Shown: positions 7,002-14,871 of the stretch, piece after piece
How positions within the stretch are numbered: the first letter of the stretch is position 1
Layout: the number at the start of each line of letters is the position of its first letter
Assembly (NCBI GenBank): GCA_046484975.1
Contig: JAWOHX010000011.1
Coordinates: 1 to 64,000 of the forward strand
Length of the DNA stretch: 64,000 nucleotides
Source of the DNA: JAWOHX01 sp046484975
Lineage (GTDB): Bacteria > Bacillota > Clostridia > DUPQ01
Direction of reading: 5' to 3'
Program-made: the position numbers and the translations under genes
Notes under the pieces: generated by a model
Told to the model about the DNA's origin: nothing
The model's input: only the letters and a program-made list of their open reading frames with translations
Databases searched by the model: none

Positions 7002-9067
7002 AAAACTTTACAAGCGAGAATATCAGGAACATTTGCCTTTTATCCCATGGATCGGGAGGAAAGACGACCCTTGCGGAGGCGATGCTGTTCAATGCCAAGG
7101 CCATTGACCGCCTGGGAAGCATCAATGCGGGGAACACCACTTGTGATTTTGATTCAGAGGAAATAAAAAGGAACATTACCATAAACGTGTCCGTCGCGCC
7201 GTTTGAATGGAAAAACACGAAAATCAACATCATCGACACCCCCGGATATTTCGATTTTGTCGGGGAAGTGAAAAGCGGGGTCAAAGTGGCGGAGACGGCG
7301 CTGATCCTGGTCCCTGCGAAGAACGGGGTGGAGGTCGGCACAGAAAAGTCATGGGGCTATGCCAATGAGAACAACATGGGCAGGATGTTCTTCATCAGCA
7401 AGATGGACGAGGAGAACGCCGACTATTTCAAAACATACGGGGAACTGGTGGAACAATTCGGGAAGAATGTCATTGCCTTTGAATTCCCCATCCTTGAGAA
7501 CGGGAAGCTGACGGGACTGGTGGATGTCATCCACAAGACAGCAAGGAAGTACGATGGAGGAAAGCTCATCGAAATCCCCATTCCTGCCGACCTGGAGAAG
7601 AAAGCGGACGAGCTGAGGGAACCGTTGATGGAAGCGGTGGCCGAGACGGACGAGGCACTGATGGAAAAATATTTCGACGGAGAGGCATTCACCCCCGAAG
7701 AGATCAAGAAAGGCCTGCTGGAAGGCATCAGGAACGCAGACATCATTCCGGTCTTCTGCGGCTCATCCCTCACCAATGCCGGAATCCAGCTGCTGATGGA
7801 CGCCATCGTGGAATACACCCCCGCACCGACGGCAGGAAAGCCAATGCCGGCCAAAAACATCAAAACCGGACAGGACATGGAGATCAAACCCCTGCCCGGC
7901 GAGAAACTGAGCGCCCTCGTGTTCAAGACCATTGCCGATCCTTTCGTCGGCAGGATTTCCATCATCAGGGTGTATTCCGGGGAACTGAAAGTGGACACCC
8001 AGGTCTACAACAGCAGGACGAGGAAGCTTGAGAAAATCACCAACCTTTTCCTTCTGCGGGGGAAAAAACAGGAGACCACCGACAAGATACCCGCCGGTGA
8101 CATCGGCGCCACGGCGAAGCTGGTGGACACCAACACCAATGATACCCTGTCAGACCCGTTAAACCCGGTGGAGCTGGAAAAAATCGTGTTCCCTGCCCCT
8201 TCCATATCCCTTGCCGTAGAGCCCCTGACCAAAGGGGACGAGGAAAAAATAAGCTCCGGTCTGAACAAACTGAAGGACGAGGATCCCACATTCACCCTCG
8301 TAATCAACCCTGAGACCCATCAGGCATTGATTTCGGGAATCGGGGAACAGCACATTGAGGTGCTCACCAGCAAGCTCAAGGAGAAATTCGGCACATCCGT
8401 GAAACTCACCGACCCGTTGGTGCCTTACAGGGAGACCATCAAGAAAAGTCTCCGTGTGGAAGGAAAACACAAGAAACAATCCGGCGGACACGGCCAGTAC
8501 GGCCATGTGTGGATGGAATTCGAACCCGGGCAAACGGATGACCTGACCTTCGAGGAGAAGATATTCGGTGGTTCGGTGCCCAAGCAGTATATCCCCGCCG
8601 TGGAAAAAGGACTGCGTGAATGCATCACGAAAGGTGTCCTGGCAGGCTACCCCATGGTGAGGCTCAAGGCGGTCCTGGTGGACGGCTCCTACCATGCTGT
8701 GGATTCCTCCGAGATGGCCTTCAAACTGGCTGCCACCGTGGCATATAAAAAACTCGTGGACGCACAGCCGGTCCTGCTGGAGCCCATCATGCACTGTGAG
8801 GTGCTGATTCCCGAAGACTACATGGGAGACATCATGGGGGACCTGAACAAAAGAAGGGGCAGGATACTCGGGATGACCCCCATGGAAAACAGCTACCAGC
8901 AAGTGGCCGCCGAAGTCCCCATGGTTGAAATGTTCAAGTACGCCAATGATCTCAGATCCATGACCCAGGCAAGGGGAACCTTCACCATCAGGCTGGCCCG
9001 ATACGACGAGGTACCCTTCCAGTTGAGCGCAAAGATCATAGAGGAAGCCAAAAAAGAGCATGAATGA
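6998..9067 (+). CDS. EF-G-like GTPase (second EF-G paralogue)
   Basis: A 689-residue translational GTPase with all five EF-G domains but a diverged G domain. The P-loop reads SHGSGGKTT instead of the AHIDAGKTT of the second EF-G at 49559, G3 is DTPGYFDFV instead of DTPGHVDFT (the catalytic histidine after PG is replaced by tyrosine), and G4 is SKMD instead of NKMD. Domains III-V are well conserved, including SGGHGQYGHV in domain IV. Related secondary EF-Gs in other bacteria and mitochondria act in ribosome recycling or as slow-hydrolysing stress factors; which applies here is not visible. Translation is coupled to rex by an ATGA overlap, placing it under redox control. A hairpin follows. Confidence 0.9.
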   Translation: MKNFTSENIRNICLLSHGSGGKTTLAEAMLFNAKAIDRLGSINAGNTTCDFDSEEIKRNITINVSVAPFEWKNTKINIIDTPGYFDFVGEVKSGVKVAETALILVPAKNGVEVGTEKSWGYANENNMGRMFFISKMDEENADYFKTYGELVEQFGKNVIAFEFPILENGKLTGLVDVIHKTARKYDGGKLIEIPIPADLEKKADELREPLMEAVAETDEALMEKYFDGEAFTPEEIKKGLLEGIRNADIIPVFCGSSLTNAGIQLLMDAIVEYTPAPTAGKPMPAKNIKTGQDMEIKPLPGEKLSALVFKTIADPFVGRISIIRVYSGELKVDTQVYNSRTRKLEKITNLFLLRGKKQETTDKIPAGDIGATAKLVDTNTNDTLSDPLNPVELEKIVFPAPSISLAVEPLTKGDEEKISSGLNKLKDEDPTFTLVINPETHQALISGIGEQHIEVLTSKLKEKFGTSVKLTDPLVPYRETIKKSLRVEGKHKKQSGGHGQYGHVWMEFEPGQTDDLTFEEKIFGGSVPKQYIPAVEKGLRECITKGVLAGYPMVRLKAVLVDGSYHAVDSSEMAFKLAATVAYKKLVDAQPVLLEPIMHCEVLIPEDYMGDIMGDLNKRRGRILGMTPMENSYQQVAAEVPMVEMFKYANDLRSMTQARGTFTIRLARYDEVPFQLSAKIIEEAKKEHE

Positions 9068-9070
9068 CAA

Positions 9071-9094
9071 AAACCCCGGTCCCCACCGGGGTTT
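9071..9094 (+). terminator. probable terminator hairpin after the EF-G paralogue
   Basis: AAACCCCGGT (9071-9080) is a perfect complement of ACCGGGGTTT (9085-9094) with a CCCC loop. There is no U-tract beyond the stem, so termination may be partial. Confidence 0.55.
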
Positions 9095-9154
9095 CCCAAA
9101 AGGGAACAATCTGTTGAACGGTTTCGTCAAATATTCAGGAAGAGGTGGATGATG

Positions 9155-10021
9155 ATGAAGAACAAAGCATTTTTAACAATACTTGCCATATTGATGATTT
9201 TTGCCGTGGCAGGCTGTGCCTCACTGGGTGGACAGAAAACCGACTCCAGTGAAGGCGCATACTATCCGGGAACGGCCCCGGCCCCGGATCCCTCCCGCTC
9301 CAATGAGTCAGGGGGATTTTATGAGGATGAAAACCAGAAAACCATCCTGACGGGGAACGTAACGGTGGAAGTGGATGACTTTGATTCCGCCATGGCCGGC
9401 ATACGCGCATCCATTGGTGACAGCGGATACATCCAAAACAGCAACATCTACAAACAACCGGCATATTACAATGATGAAAAAATCATGCTCAGCAGGGCAA
9501 GCCTCACCATACGGATCCATAAGTCCCGGTTCGATGCATTCGTCGCAGGCATCCACGATGTTGGCCTGGTCATCAATGAAAGCACCAACGCCGAAGACAT
9601 CTCCGACATGTATTATGATACGGAGGCCAGGCACAAGCTCCTGAAGGACGAGAAAGCAAGGCTGGAGCTCTACCTGACGGAAACGAAGGACCCGGACGTG
9701 TTCTTCAAGACCCAAAGCAGGATCACGGAAGTCATATATGAGATGGAGAGACTGAAAGGGACAATCAACAAGTGGGACGACAGGATCGAATTCTCAACGG
9801 TATATGTTGAGATCAAGGAACAGCATCCAGACGAGACATCGGCCCTTGCCAAACCCATGGGTTTCTTTGAAAGGGTCTGGGAGAACATGAAAAGCTCCGT
9901 CGGATTCCTTGGTGAAGTCTTAATCGTCATGGCGGGACTGATTCCCGTATTCATCGTGATGGGCATGGTGGCTTTGGCGGTCCTTGCCATAGTGCGCCTT
10001 TCCAGAAGAAAAAAGAAATAA
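9155..10021 (+). CDS. DUF4349 lipoprotein with C-terminal membrane span
   Basis: A roughly 288-residue surface protein. A signal sequence ends in the lipobox VAGC (Cys near residue 21), followed by a Gly/Ser/Pro-rich linker. The central region, about residues 60-220, fits DUF4349: a beta-rich stretch with SLTIRIHKSRFDAFV, then a long coiled-coil-like helix (ARHKLLKDEKARLELYL to RLKGTINKWDDRIEFSTV). A transmembrane segment near 247-275 is followed by a basic tail RLSRRKKK. Three ATG codons lie in tandem at 9149, 9152 and 9155; AGGTGG at 9143-9148 is best spaced to 9155. An intrinsic terminator follows. The function is unknown; similar proteins are predicted sensors or envelope-stress factors. 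Confidence 0.85.
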   Translation: MKNKAFLTILAILMIFAVAGCASLGGQKTDSSEGAYYPGTAPAPDPSRSNESGGFYEDENQKTILTGNVTVEVDDFDSAMAGIRASIGDSGYIQNSNIYKQPAYYNDEKIMLSRASLTIRIHKSRFDAFVAGIHDVGLVINESTNAEDISDMYYDTEARHKLLKDEKARLELYLTETKDPDVFFKTQSRITEVIYEMERLKGTINKWDDRIEFSTVYVEIKEQHPDETSALAKPMGFFERVWENMKSSVGFLGEVLIVMAGLIPVFIVMGMVALAVLAIVRLSRRKKK

Positions 10022-10037
10022 GGGAAAAAAGTTTTGA

Positions 10038-10070
10038 CAACCCCTCTCCGGCCGGAGAGGGGTTGTTTTT
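10038..10070 (+). terminator. intrinsic terminator after the DUF4349 gene
   Basis: CAACCCCTCTCCGG (10038-10051) pairs perfectly with CCGGAGAGGGGTTG (10052-10065) and is followed by five Ts. Confidence 0.9.
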
Positions 10071-10091
10071 CGTGTTCCCTTCGGATATAAT
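10063..10091 (+). promoter_or_regulatory. promoter of ctsR
   Basis: TTGTTT (10063-10068) and TATAAT (10086-10091) have a 17-base spacer. The -35 box overlaps the end of the preceding terminator. The CtsR operator begins three bases after the -10 box. Confidence 0.65.
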
Positions 10092-10093
10092 AA

Positions 10094-10110
10094 AGTCAAG
10101 GTTAGTCAAA
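10094..10110 (+). promoter_or_regulatory. CtsR operator
   Basis: The direct heptads AGTCAAG and AGTCAAA, separated by three bases, match the known CtsR box (RGTCAAA-N3-RGTCAAA) with one mismatch. The site covers the predicted transcription start of ctsR, as expected for autorepression. Confidence 0.8.
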
Positions 10111-10131
10111 ATCAATTTATGAGGTTTCGAT

Positions 10132-10593
10132 ATGGCACGATTGAGCGATTTGATTGAGGAATTCATCAAGGGGATGATCAATGATACGGAAGGGGAAATC
10201 GAGATCCAGCGGAATGAGCTTGCCAGCCAGTTCAATTGCGTGCCTTCCCAGATCAATTATGTGATATCCACCCGTTTCAATTCCGAAAGGGGATATTTCG
10301 TGGAGAGCAGAAGGGGAGGCGGAGGCTACATACGGATCCGGAGCCTTTCCAATGCCAAGCCCACCGACTACCTGATGCATGTCATCCTGTCCATGGGGGA
10401 GGTTGTCTCCCAGCATTCCGCCAACCTCTATATCGACAATTTCATTGACTATGAGATCATTTCCCCCAGGGACGGTCTTTTGATCAAAGCCGCCGTGAAC
10501 GACAAATCCTTAAAAAACGTGGAGGTCATCAACCGGGACAAGGTCCGGGCCGACTTGATCAAGAACATGCTTGTCAGACTGGTGGTGAGATAA
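10132..10593 (+). CDS. ctsR: transcriptional repressor CtsR
   Basis: A 153-residue heat-stress repressor of clp protease genes. The N-terminal winged helix-turn-helix (residues 1-73) has LASQFNCVPSQINYVISTRF as its helix-turn-helix and the glycine-rich wing RRGGGGYIRI, whose arginine contacts DNA and whose glycines form the thermosensor. The C-terminal four-helix dimerisation part follows, with the conserved stretch IDNFIDYEIISPRDGLLIKAA. A CtsR box sits at its own promoter. In Bacillus relatives mcsA, mcsB and clpC follow; here radA begins three bases after the stop codon, so the McsB/ClpC arm that normally inactivates CtsR is not encoded here. Confidence 0.95.
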   Translation: MARLSDLIEEFIKGMINDTEGEIEIQRNELASQFNCVPSQINYVISTRFNSERGYFVESRRGGGGYIRIRSLSNAKPTDYLMHVILSMGEVVSQHSANLYIDNFIDYEIISPRDGLLIKAAVNDKSLKNVEVINRDKVRADLIKNMLVRLVVR

Positions 10594-10595
10594 TC

Positions 10596-11948
10596 ATGGC
10601 AAAAACCAGCACCCGATTCATCTGTCAGGAATGTGGATATGAGACCATGAAATGGATGGGAAAATGCCCGTCCTGTTTCCAATGGGACACCTTAAGCCAG
10701 ACCGTGACTGAAAAGGCATCGGGTACAACAGAGGTGCGAAAAACAGTCCTCACGGGCCTTTCAGGCCTTTCTTCCGAATCTTCCGACAGGATCGACACGG
10801 GCATCGGGGAGATGAACCGTGTGCTGGGCGGAGGCGTGGTCAGGGGATCCATCATTCTGGTGGGAGGAGATCCCGGCATCGGCAAATCCACCATCCTCCT
10901 TCAGCTATGCAAAAGCGTGGAGGTGGGGACCGAGGTCTTGTATTTTTCCGGGGAGGAAAGCATCAGCCAGATCGGCATGCGGGCGAAGAGACTGGGGGTC
11001 GTGAAAGAAAACATCCTGTTTGCCTCGGAGACGGATGTGGAAAGCATCTGCGACTGCATGGAGGATAAAAAACCCGAGATCGTTGTCATTGATTCCATCC
11101 AGACAGTCTCCAGCAGCCAGGTGCCCTCGGTCCCGGGCAGTGTGACCCAGATCCGCAATGCCGCCCAGGCTTTTATCCAGACAGCCAAGAAAATCAACAC
11201 TTCCGTGTTCCTGGTGGGCCATGTCACCAAGGATGGCACACTGGCCGGCCCCAGGATCCTGGAACACATGGTGGACACGGTCCTGTATTTCGAGGGAGAC
11301 AGAAGCAGCAGTTTCAGAATCCTGCGGGCGGTGAAGAACCGGTTCGGATCCACCAACGAGATTGGGGTGTTTGAGATGCTGGAGGAAGGATTGGCTGAGG
11401 TGGCCAACCCCTCCGCGCTGTTCCTGTCCGGGAAAAGCCGCCATGCGGCGGGATCCTGCGTGATACCCGTGATGGAGGGGACCCGGCCCATGCTGTGCGA
11501 GATACAGGCCCTGGTGAGCGCGAGTCCCTTCGGGATGCCCAGGAGGATGTCCACAGGAGTGGACAACAACCGGGTCATCATGCTGGCAGCGGTCCTGGAG
11601 AAGATTCTGGGGCTGAAGCTTGCCAATTGCGATGCCTATGTCAACGCCGCAGGCGGCCTGAAGGTTTCCGAACCGGCTTGTGACCTGGCGGTGATCAGTG
11701 CCATCGGATCCAGTTTCAAGAACCTCCCCGTCGCCGACGACCTGGTGGTCATGGGGGAGGTGGGGTTGACGGGTGAGATCCGGGGGGTCAGCAACATCGA
11801 CAAGAGGGTCCGGGAAGCGGAGAAGCTGGGGTACAAGGTTGCCGTCATTCCGTCGGCCAATCTGGCCCAGGCCAGAAAGGCTTCCAAGACCCTTGTCATC
11901 CATGCCGTGGACCATATAAAAAGAGCATTTGAGGTCCTTTTCCAGTGA
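10596..11948 (+). CDS. radA: DNA repair protein RadA/Sms
   Basis: A 450-residue hexameric ATPase that drives branch migration of recombination intermediates. It has an N-terminal zinc finger (CQECGYE then CPSC, residues 10-30), a RecA-like core with Walker A GDPGIGKST near residue 93, the RadA-specific KNRFGSTNEIG motif near 250, and a C-terminal Lon-like domain (VNAAGGLKVSEPACDLAV) that lacks a protease active site. It starts three bases after ctsR, which makes it part of the CtsR-controlled transcript. A fresh promoter for carD lies right after its stop codon. Confidence 0.97.
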   Translation: MAKTSTRFICQECGYETMKWMGKCPSCFQWDTLSQTVTEKASGTTEVRKTVLTGLSGLSSESSDRIDTGIGEMNRVLGGGVVRGSIILVGGDPGIGKSTILLQLCKSVEVGTEVLYFSGEESISQIGMRAKRLGVVKENILFASETDVESICDCMEDKKPEIVVIDSIQTVSSSQVPSVPGSVTQIRNAAQAFIQTAKKINTSVFLVGHVTKDGTLAGPRILEHMVDTVLYFEGDRSSSFRILRAVKNRFGSTNEIGVFEMLEEGLAEVANPSALFLSGKSRHAAGSCVIPVMEGTRPMLCEIQALVSASPFGMPRRMSTGVDNNRVIMLAAVLEKILGLKLANCDAYVNAAGGLKVSEPACDLAVISAIGSSFKNLPVADDLVVMGEVGLTGEIRGVSNIDKRVREAEKLGYKVAVIPSANLAQARKASKTLVIHAVDHIKRAFEVLFQ

Positions 11949-11957
11949 ATCCTTTTT

Positions 11958-11986
11958 TTGACAGAAAGGCTCATTTCGGGTATAAT
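11958..11986 (+). promoter_or_regulatory. consensus sigma-A promoter of carD
   Basis: TTGACA (11958-11963) and TATAAT (11981-11986), both perfect, have a 17-base spacer and lie directly behind the radA stop. Confidence 0.85.
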
Positions 11987-12008
11987 GAAGGTCAGATTGG
12001 AGAAAACC

Positions 12009-12491
12009 ATGTATAAAATAGGAGATAAAATCGTATACCCTCTCCATGGGGCGGGAGAAATCACAGGCCTGGTGGAAAGGCATGTTCTTGGCGTCACCAA
12101 GAACTATTATAAATTGAAGATGACCGTGGGAGAAATGGAAGTCATGATTCCCGTGAGTGCCGTGGACAGTGTGGGCGTCAGGGATGTCATCACGGAACAG
12201 GAAGCCAATGACCTGATCGAGGAGTTTCGGAAAATGGAATGCGATGACGTGGTCAACTGGAACAAGCGCTACCGGGAGAACATGCAGAAGCTGAAAAGCG
12301 GTTCCATCCTGAAAGTGGCGAATGTGGTGAAAGGGCTCATGATTCGGGACAAGCACAAGGGGTTGTCCACAGGAGAACGGAAGATGCTCACCAGTGCCAA
12401 GCAGATCCTTCTCAGCGAGATAGTGATAGCAAAAAAAATCAACACCGACCAGGCGGAAAAAATCCTTGCCAACATCATCGTAGATCATTGA
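12009..12491 (+). CDS. CarD-family RNA polymerase-binding regulator
   Basis: A 160-residue member of the CarD/CdnL/TRCF-RID family. The N-terminal Tudor-like RID domain begins MYKIGDKIVYPLHGAGEI and continues with YYKLKM and VMIPVS; it binds the RNA polymerase beta subunit. The C-terminal helical region (KGLSTGERKMLTSAKQILLSE) carries the conserved helix that stabilises open promoter complexes. The ATG at 12009 is chosen because transcription from the promoter upstream starts near 11993 and GGAG at 11999-12002 is 6 bases away; the frame is open further upstream, but that part would not be in this transcript. CarD factors usually support rRNA-type and housekeeping promoters. It lies where disA is found in Bacillus. 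Confidence 0.92.
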   Translation: MYKIGDKIVYPLHGAGEITGLVERHVLGVTKNYYKLKMTVGEMEVMIPVSAVDSVGVRDVITEQEANDLIEEFRKMECDDVVNWNKRYRENMQKLKSGSILKVANVVKGLMIRDKHKGLSTGERKMLTSAKQILLSEIVIAKKINTDQAEKILANIIVDH

Positions 12492-12504
12492 CAGGAGAGG
12501 CTTC

Positions 12505-13536
12505 ATGCTTTTTAAGTTGTTTCGGTTGTTTTTTGGACTCCTTGGATTCCTCACAGGACTCACCGTCGTCCATACAATGATCATCGGCCTTTTTCCGGAT
12601 GAGTCATTCTGGAAATACCCGTTGTACGGGTTCTTTGGTCTGGCCTCTGCATTGTTCATGTACTACATCTCAGGCAGGACATTCCTGGCCATCAACAAGC
12701 TGATGGGCAAAGCCCAGCACACCGCCACGAAGCTTTCCTTCTACGATATGCTCATCGGCGGCGTGGGACTGATCGCAGGCCTTGTCATCGCCAACCTCGC
12801 GGCCATCCCGTTTCGGAACATCGACATCATCGGGGGACCCCTTGCAGTGGTGCTCAACATTCTTCTGGGCATGGGCGGCATGTATTTCGCCATTTCAAAA
12901 AAAGACGAGATCAGCCTGGAGAATTTCAAAGCCAACCGGAAAAGAAGCGGCAGTAAGATCCTGGACACCTGTGCCATCATCGACGGCAGGATCATGGATG
13001 TTTTCGAGACGGGCTTTCTGGACGGGCTTTTCGTGGTGCCCCTCTTCATCGTCAAGGAACTCCATACCCTGGCGGACAGCGGGGACCCGATGAAACGGAG
13101 CCGCGGGAAAAGAGGCCTGGAGATTCTGGAGAAGCTCAAGGAAAAAATGAAAAGCATGGACATCGTCGAGACAGAGTTCGATGACCTGGCCCTGGACACC
13201 GATGTGAAACTCATGAAATATGCCAGCAAAACCGCCGGTGCAATCCTTACTGTGGATTACAACCTCAACAAGGTTGCCGCCGTGACGGGAATCCGGGTGC
13301 TCAACATCAACGATCTGGCGAACAGTGTGAAAAGGATGACGCTGCCCGGGGAGGAAATAAAGATCAACATCGTGAAAAAGGGCAAGGAAAACGGGCAGGG
13401 CATCGGCTACCTGGAGGACGGGACCATGGTGGTGGCGGACAAGGGGAATGAATTCATCGGGATGGATGTGGAGCTGGTGGTCACCAGTGTCATGCAGACA
13501 TCCGCCGGAAGGCTTGTTTTCGCCAGGGTCAAATGA
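12505..13536 (+). CDS. PIN/TRAM domain membrane protein (YacL type)
   Basis: A 343-residue protein with about four N-terminal membrane spans (near residues 5-28, 38-55, 76-98 and 108-128), a PIN nuclease-like domain and a C-terminal TRAM domain. The PIN domain starts SKILDTCAIIDGRIMDVF near residue 150, with acidic residues typical of PIN active sites (D in LDT, E in VKEL, D in LTVDYNLNK). The TRAM part carries GQGIGYLEDGTMVVADKG. This is the YacL architecture found next to radA and ispD in many Firmicutes. The nuclease substrate is unknown. It begins 13 bases after carD behind AGGAGAGG. Confidence 0.93.
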   Translation: MLFKLFRLFFGLLGFLTGLTVVHTMIIGLFPDESFWKYPLYGFFGLASALFMYYISGRTFLAINKLMGKAQHTATKLSFYDMLIGGVGLIAGLVIANLAAIPFRNIDIIGGPLAVVLNILLGMGGMYFAISKKDEISLENFKANRKRSGSKILDTCAIIDGRIMDVFETGFLDGLFVVPLFIVKELHTLADSGDPMKRSRGKRGLEILEKLKEKMKSMDIVETEFDDLALDTDVKLMKYASKTAGAILTVDYNLNKVAAVTGIRVLNINDLANSVKRMTLPGEEIKINIVKKGKENGQGIGYLEDGTMVVADKGNEFIGMDVELVVTSVMQTSAGRLVFARVK

Positions 13537-13537
13537 T

Positions 13538-14260
13538 ATGAAGGCAAGTGTCATCATCCCGGCAGCAGGAAAATCCTCCAGGATGAAAAGCCATGGGGAC
13601 AAATGCTCTCTCAACATCCAGGGAATACCGGTATTGATCCGGACCATTGGTGTTTTTTTTGCCATGCCGGAAATCCATGAGATAGTGGTGGCCTTGCCAA
13701 AAGAGCATATGGCCAGGTATGCAGGCATGATCCGGAAACATGGCTTTGCGTCAAAGGTAAAGGCGGTGGCTGGAGCGGATGACAGGACCGGTTCGGTTGC
13801 CAATGCCTTCAGGGTTTTGGAAAAGAATACGGACATGGTACTGGTCCATGACGGAGCCAGGCCCTTTGTCACGGAAAAACTCATCAGGGACTGCATCGGG
13901 GCCTGTGCGGAGCACGGGGCCGCAGTGGCCGGAATCCCGTCAAAGGACACTGTCAAGCTGGCCGATAGCCAGGGGTTTGTCAAAAGTACGCCGGACCGAA
14001 GGCAGGCCTTCCTCATACAGACTCCCCAGGCTTTTCGTTACGGACTGGCGGAAAAAATGATGAAAACAGCATCATCAGGCTTCGTCCGGGCGACGGATGA
14101 CGCATCACTGGCGGAAGCGTTGGGGCATCCCGTGTTCATTGTCCCGTCGGATGAGAGCAACATGAAAATAACCACGGATTTCGATTTGGTTGTCGCGGAA
14201 GCGGTATTAAGCCACCGTGATGATGCAGGTGCAGAGAATCCCTTCCCCCCGGCCGAATGA
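13538..14260 (+). CDS. ispD: 2-C-methyl-D-erythritol 4-phosphate cytidylyltransferase IspD
   Basis: It catalyses CTP + MEP to CDP-ME, the third step of the MEP isoprenoid pathway. The 240-residue protein shows the N-terminal nucleotide-binding loop PAAGKSSRM, LVHDGARPF, the DTVK motif, TPQAFRYG, the TDDASL motif and NMKITTDFDL in order, so all the expected catalytic and CTP-binding blocks are present. The ATG at 13538, two bases after the PIN/TRAM stop, begins the conserved ASVIIPAAG fold. The last 18 codons, beyond the conserved domain, overlap the 3' end of ispF on the opposite strand. Confidence 0.95.
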   Translation: MKASVIIPAAGKSSRMKSHGDKCSLNIQGIPVLIRTIGVFFAMPEIHEIVVALPKEHMARYAGMIRKHGFASKVKAVAGADDRTGSVANAFRVLEKNTDMVLVHDGARPFVTEKLIRDCIGACAEHGAAVAGIPSKDTVKLADSQGFVKSTPDRRQAFLIQTPQAFRYGLAEKMMKTASSGFVRATDDASLAEALGHPVFIVPSDESNMKITTDFDLVVAEAVLSHRDDAGAENPFPPAE

Positions 14261-14674
14261 GGTCAGGCCCTCCCCGCTGGTGGCGGTGATCCCCACGCAG
14301 GAGACATCAATGCCCAGCAGGCAGGCAACGGATTCCCGGATGTTTGGGATATGCGGCGCCAACACGGGTGTGGCGCATTCCATGGAAAAGCTCACATGGG
14401 ATATGGAATGGAAGCCCAGGTGGCGCAACCCTTCTTTCAGATAGCAGGAGCTGTCCGTTATTTTCATGTCTTTGCACATCCTGTCGGCGTGTTCCCCGAG
14501 AATGATGACCCCGGTGATACCCGAGACGGCATTGGTCAGGGCATGCAGGACCACATCTGCATCACTGTTCCCCTCCAGGGGCCGGTGCCCCGGGATCTCC
14601 ACCCCTCCGAGAAGAAGCTTTTTTTTTGGATCGTCACAGAATTTGTGGCTGTCCTGGCCGATGGCACATTTCAT
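14207..14674 (-). CDS. ispF: divergent 2-C-methyl-D-erythritol 2,4-cyclodiphosphate synthase (IspF-like)
   Basis: The only minus-strand gene here. Canonical IspF makes MEcPP and CMP from CDP-ME 2-phosphate in a trimer with a zinc site. The 155-residue product keeps the metal ligands Asp8, His10 and His44, the SDADVVLHAL helix, the CMP-side loop ATPVLAPHIP and the GRGEGI end. It differs where IspF is normally strict: the active-site His before SD is Asn36, TDA reads TNA, the GDIG...FPD loop is absent and TTTEK reads TSGEG. It may be a functional variant or a paralogue with altered chemistry. It has its own promoter (14721 to 14693) and the ribosome-binding site AGGGGGTG, and converges on ispD with a 54-base overlap. 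Confidence 0.85.
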   Translation of the reverse strand: MKCAIGQDSHKFCDDPKKKLLLGGVEIPGHRPLEGNSDADVVLHALTNAVSGITGVIILGEHADRMCKDMKITDSSCYLKEGLRHLGFHSISHVSFSMECATPVLAPHIPNIRESVACLLGIDVSCVGITATSGEGLTSFGRGEGILCTCIITVA

Positions 14675-14692
14675 GGATTCACCCCCTGTTCC

Positions 14693-14721
14693 ATTCTATA
14701 TTCTTTCCTGGATTTTTTCAA
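14693..14721 (-). promoter_or_regulatory. promoter of ispF (minus strand)
   Basis: On the minus strand TTGAAA (14721-14716) and TAGAAT (14698-14693) are 17 bases apart, ending 19 bases before the ispF ATG. Confidence 0.65.
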
Positions 14722-14798
14722 TGACGGTCGTGGAACAGGCCTTAAAAAAATGACCGGCGGGATATATTTTCAAATAAAGCTGGATATTTGATGGCATA

Positions 14799-14804
14799 TA
14801 TAAT
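14799..14804 (+). promoter_or_regulatory. candidate -10 box upstream of the peptidoglycan-binding protein
   Basis: TATAAT lies 68 bases before the start codon at 14872. No good -35 hexamer is found at 16-18 bases, so another sigma factor or an activator may be involved. Confidence 0.35.
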
Positions 14805-14871
14805 AGAATGAACATAATCAGAAGAAACAGGTAGGTTTTTTTACAAAAGAAAGTGCAACGGGGGATATGGA

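Noticed and set aside
11958..12008. Upstream extension of the carD frame.
   Set aside because: The -35 and -10 boxes of the carD promoter lie within it, so it would not be translated from that transcript.
10905..12659. A 584-codon open frame on the minus strand across radA, carD and the start of yacL.
   Set aside because: It is antisense to genes with complete, well-conserved domains, has no recognisable domain and reads as low-complexity His/Asp/Gly-rich protein. It is a by-product of codon bias.
14351..14791. A plus-strand open frame of 146 codons opposite ispF.
   Set aside because: The minus-strand IspF has the family fold, promoter and ribosome-binding site; the plus frame has none.
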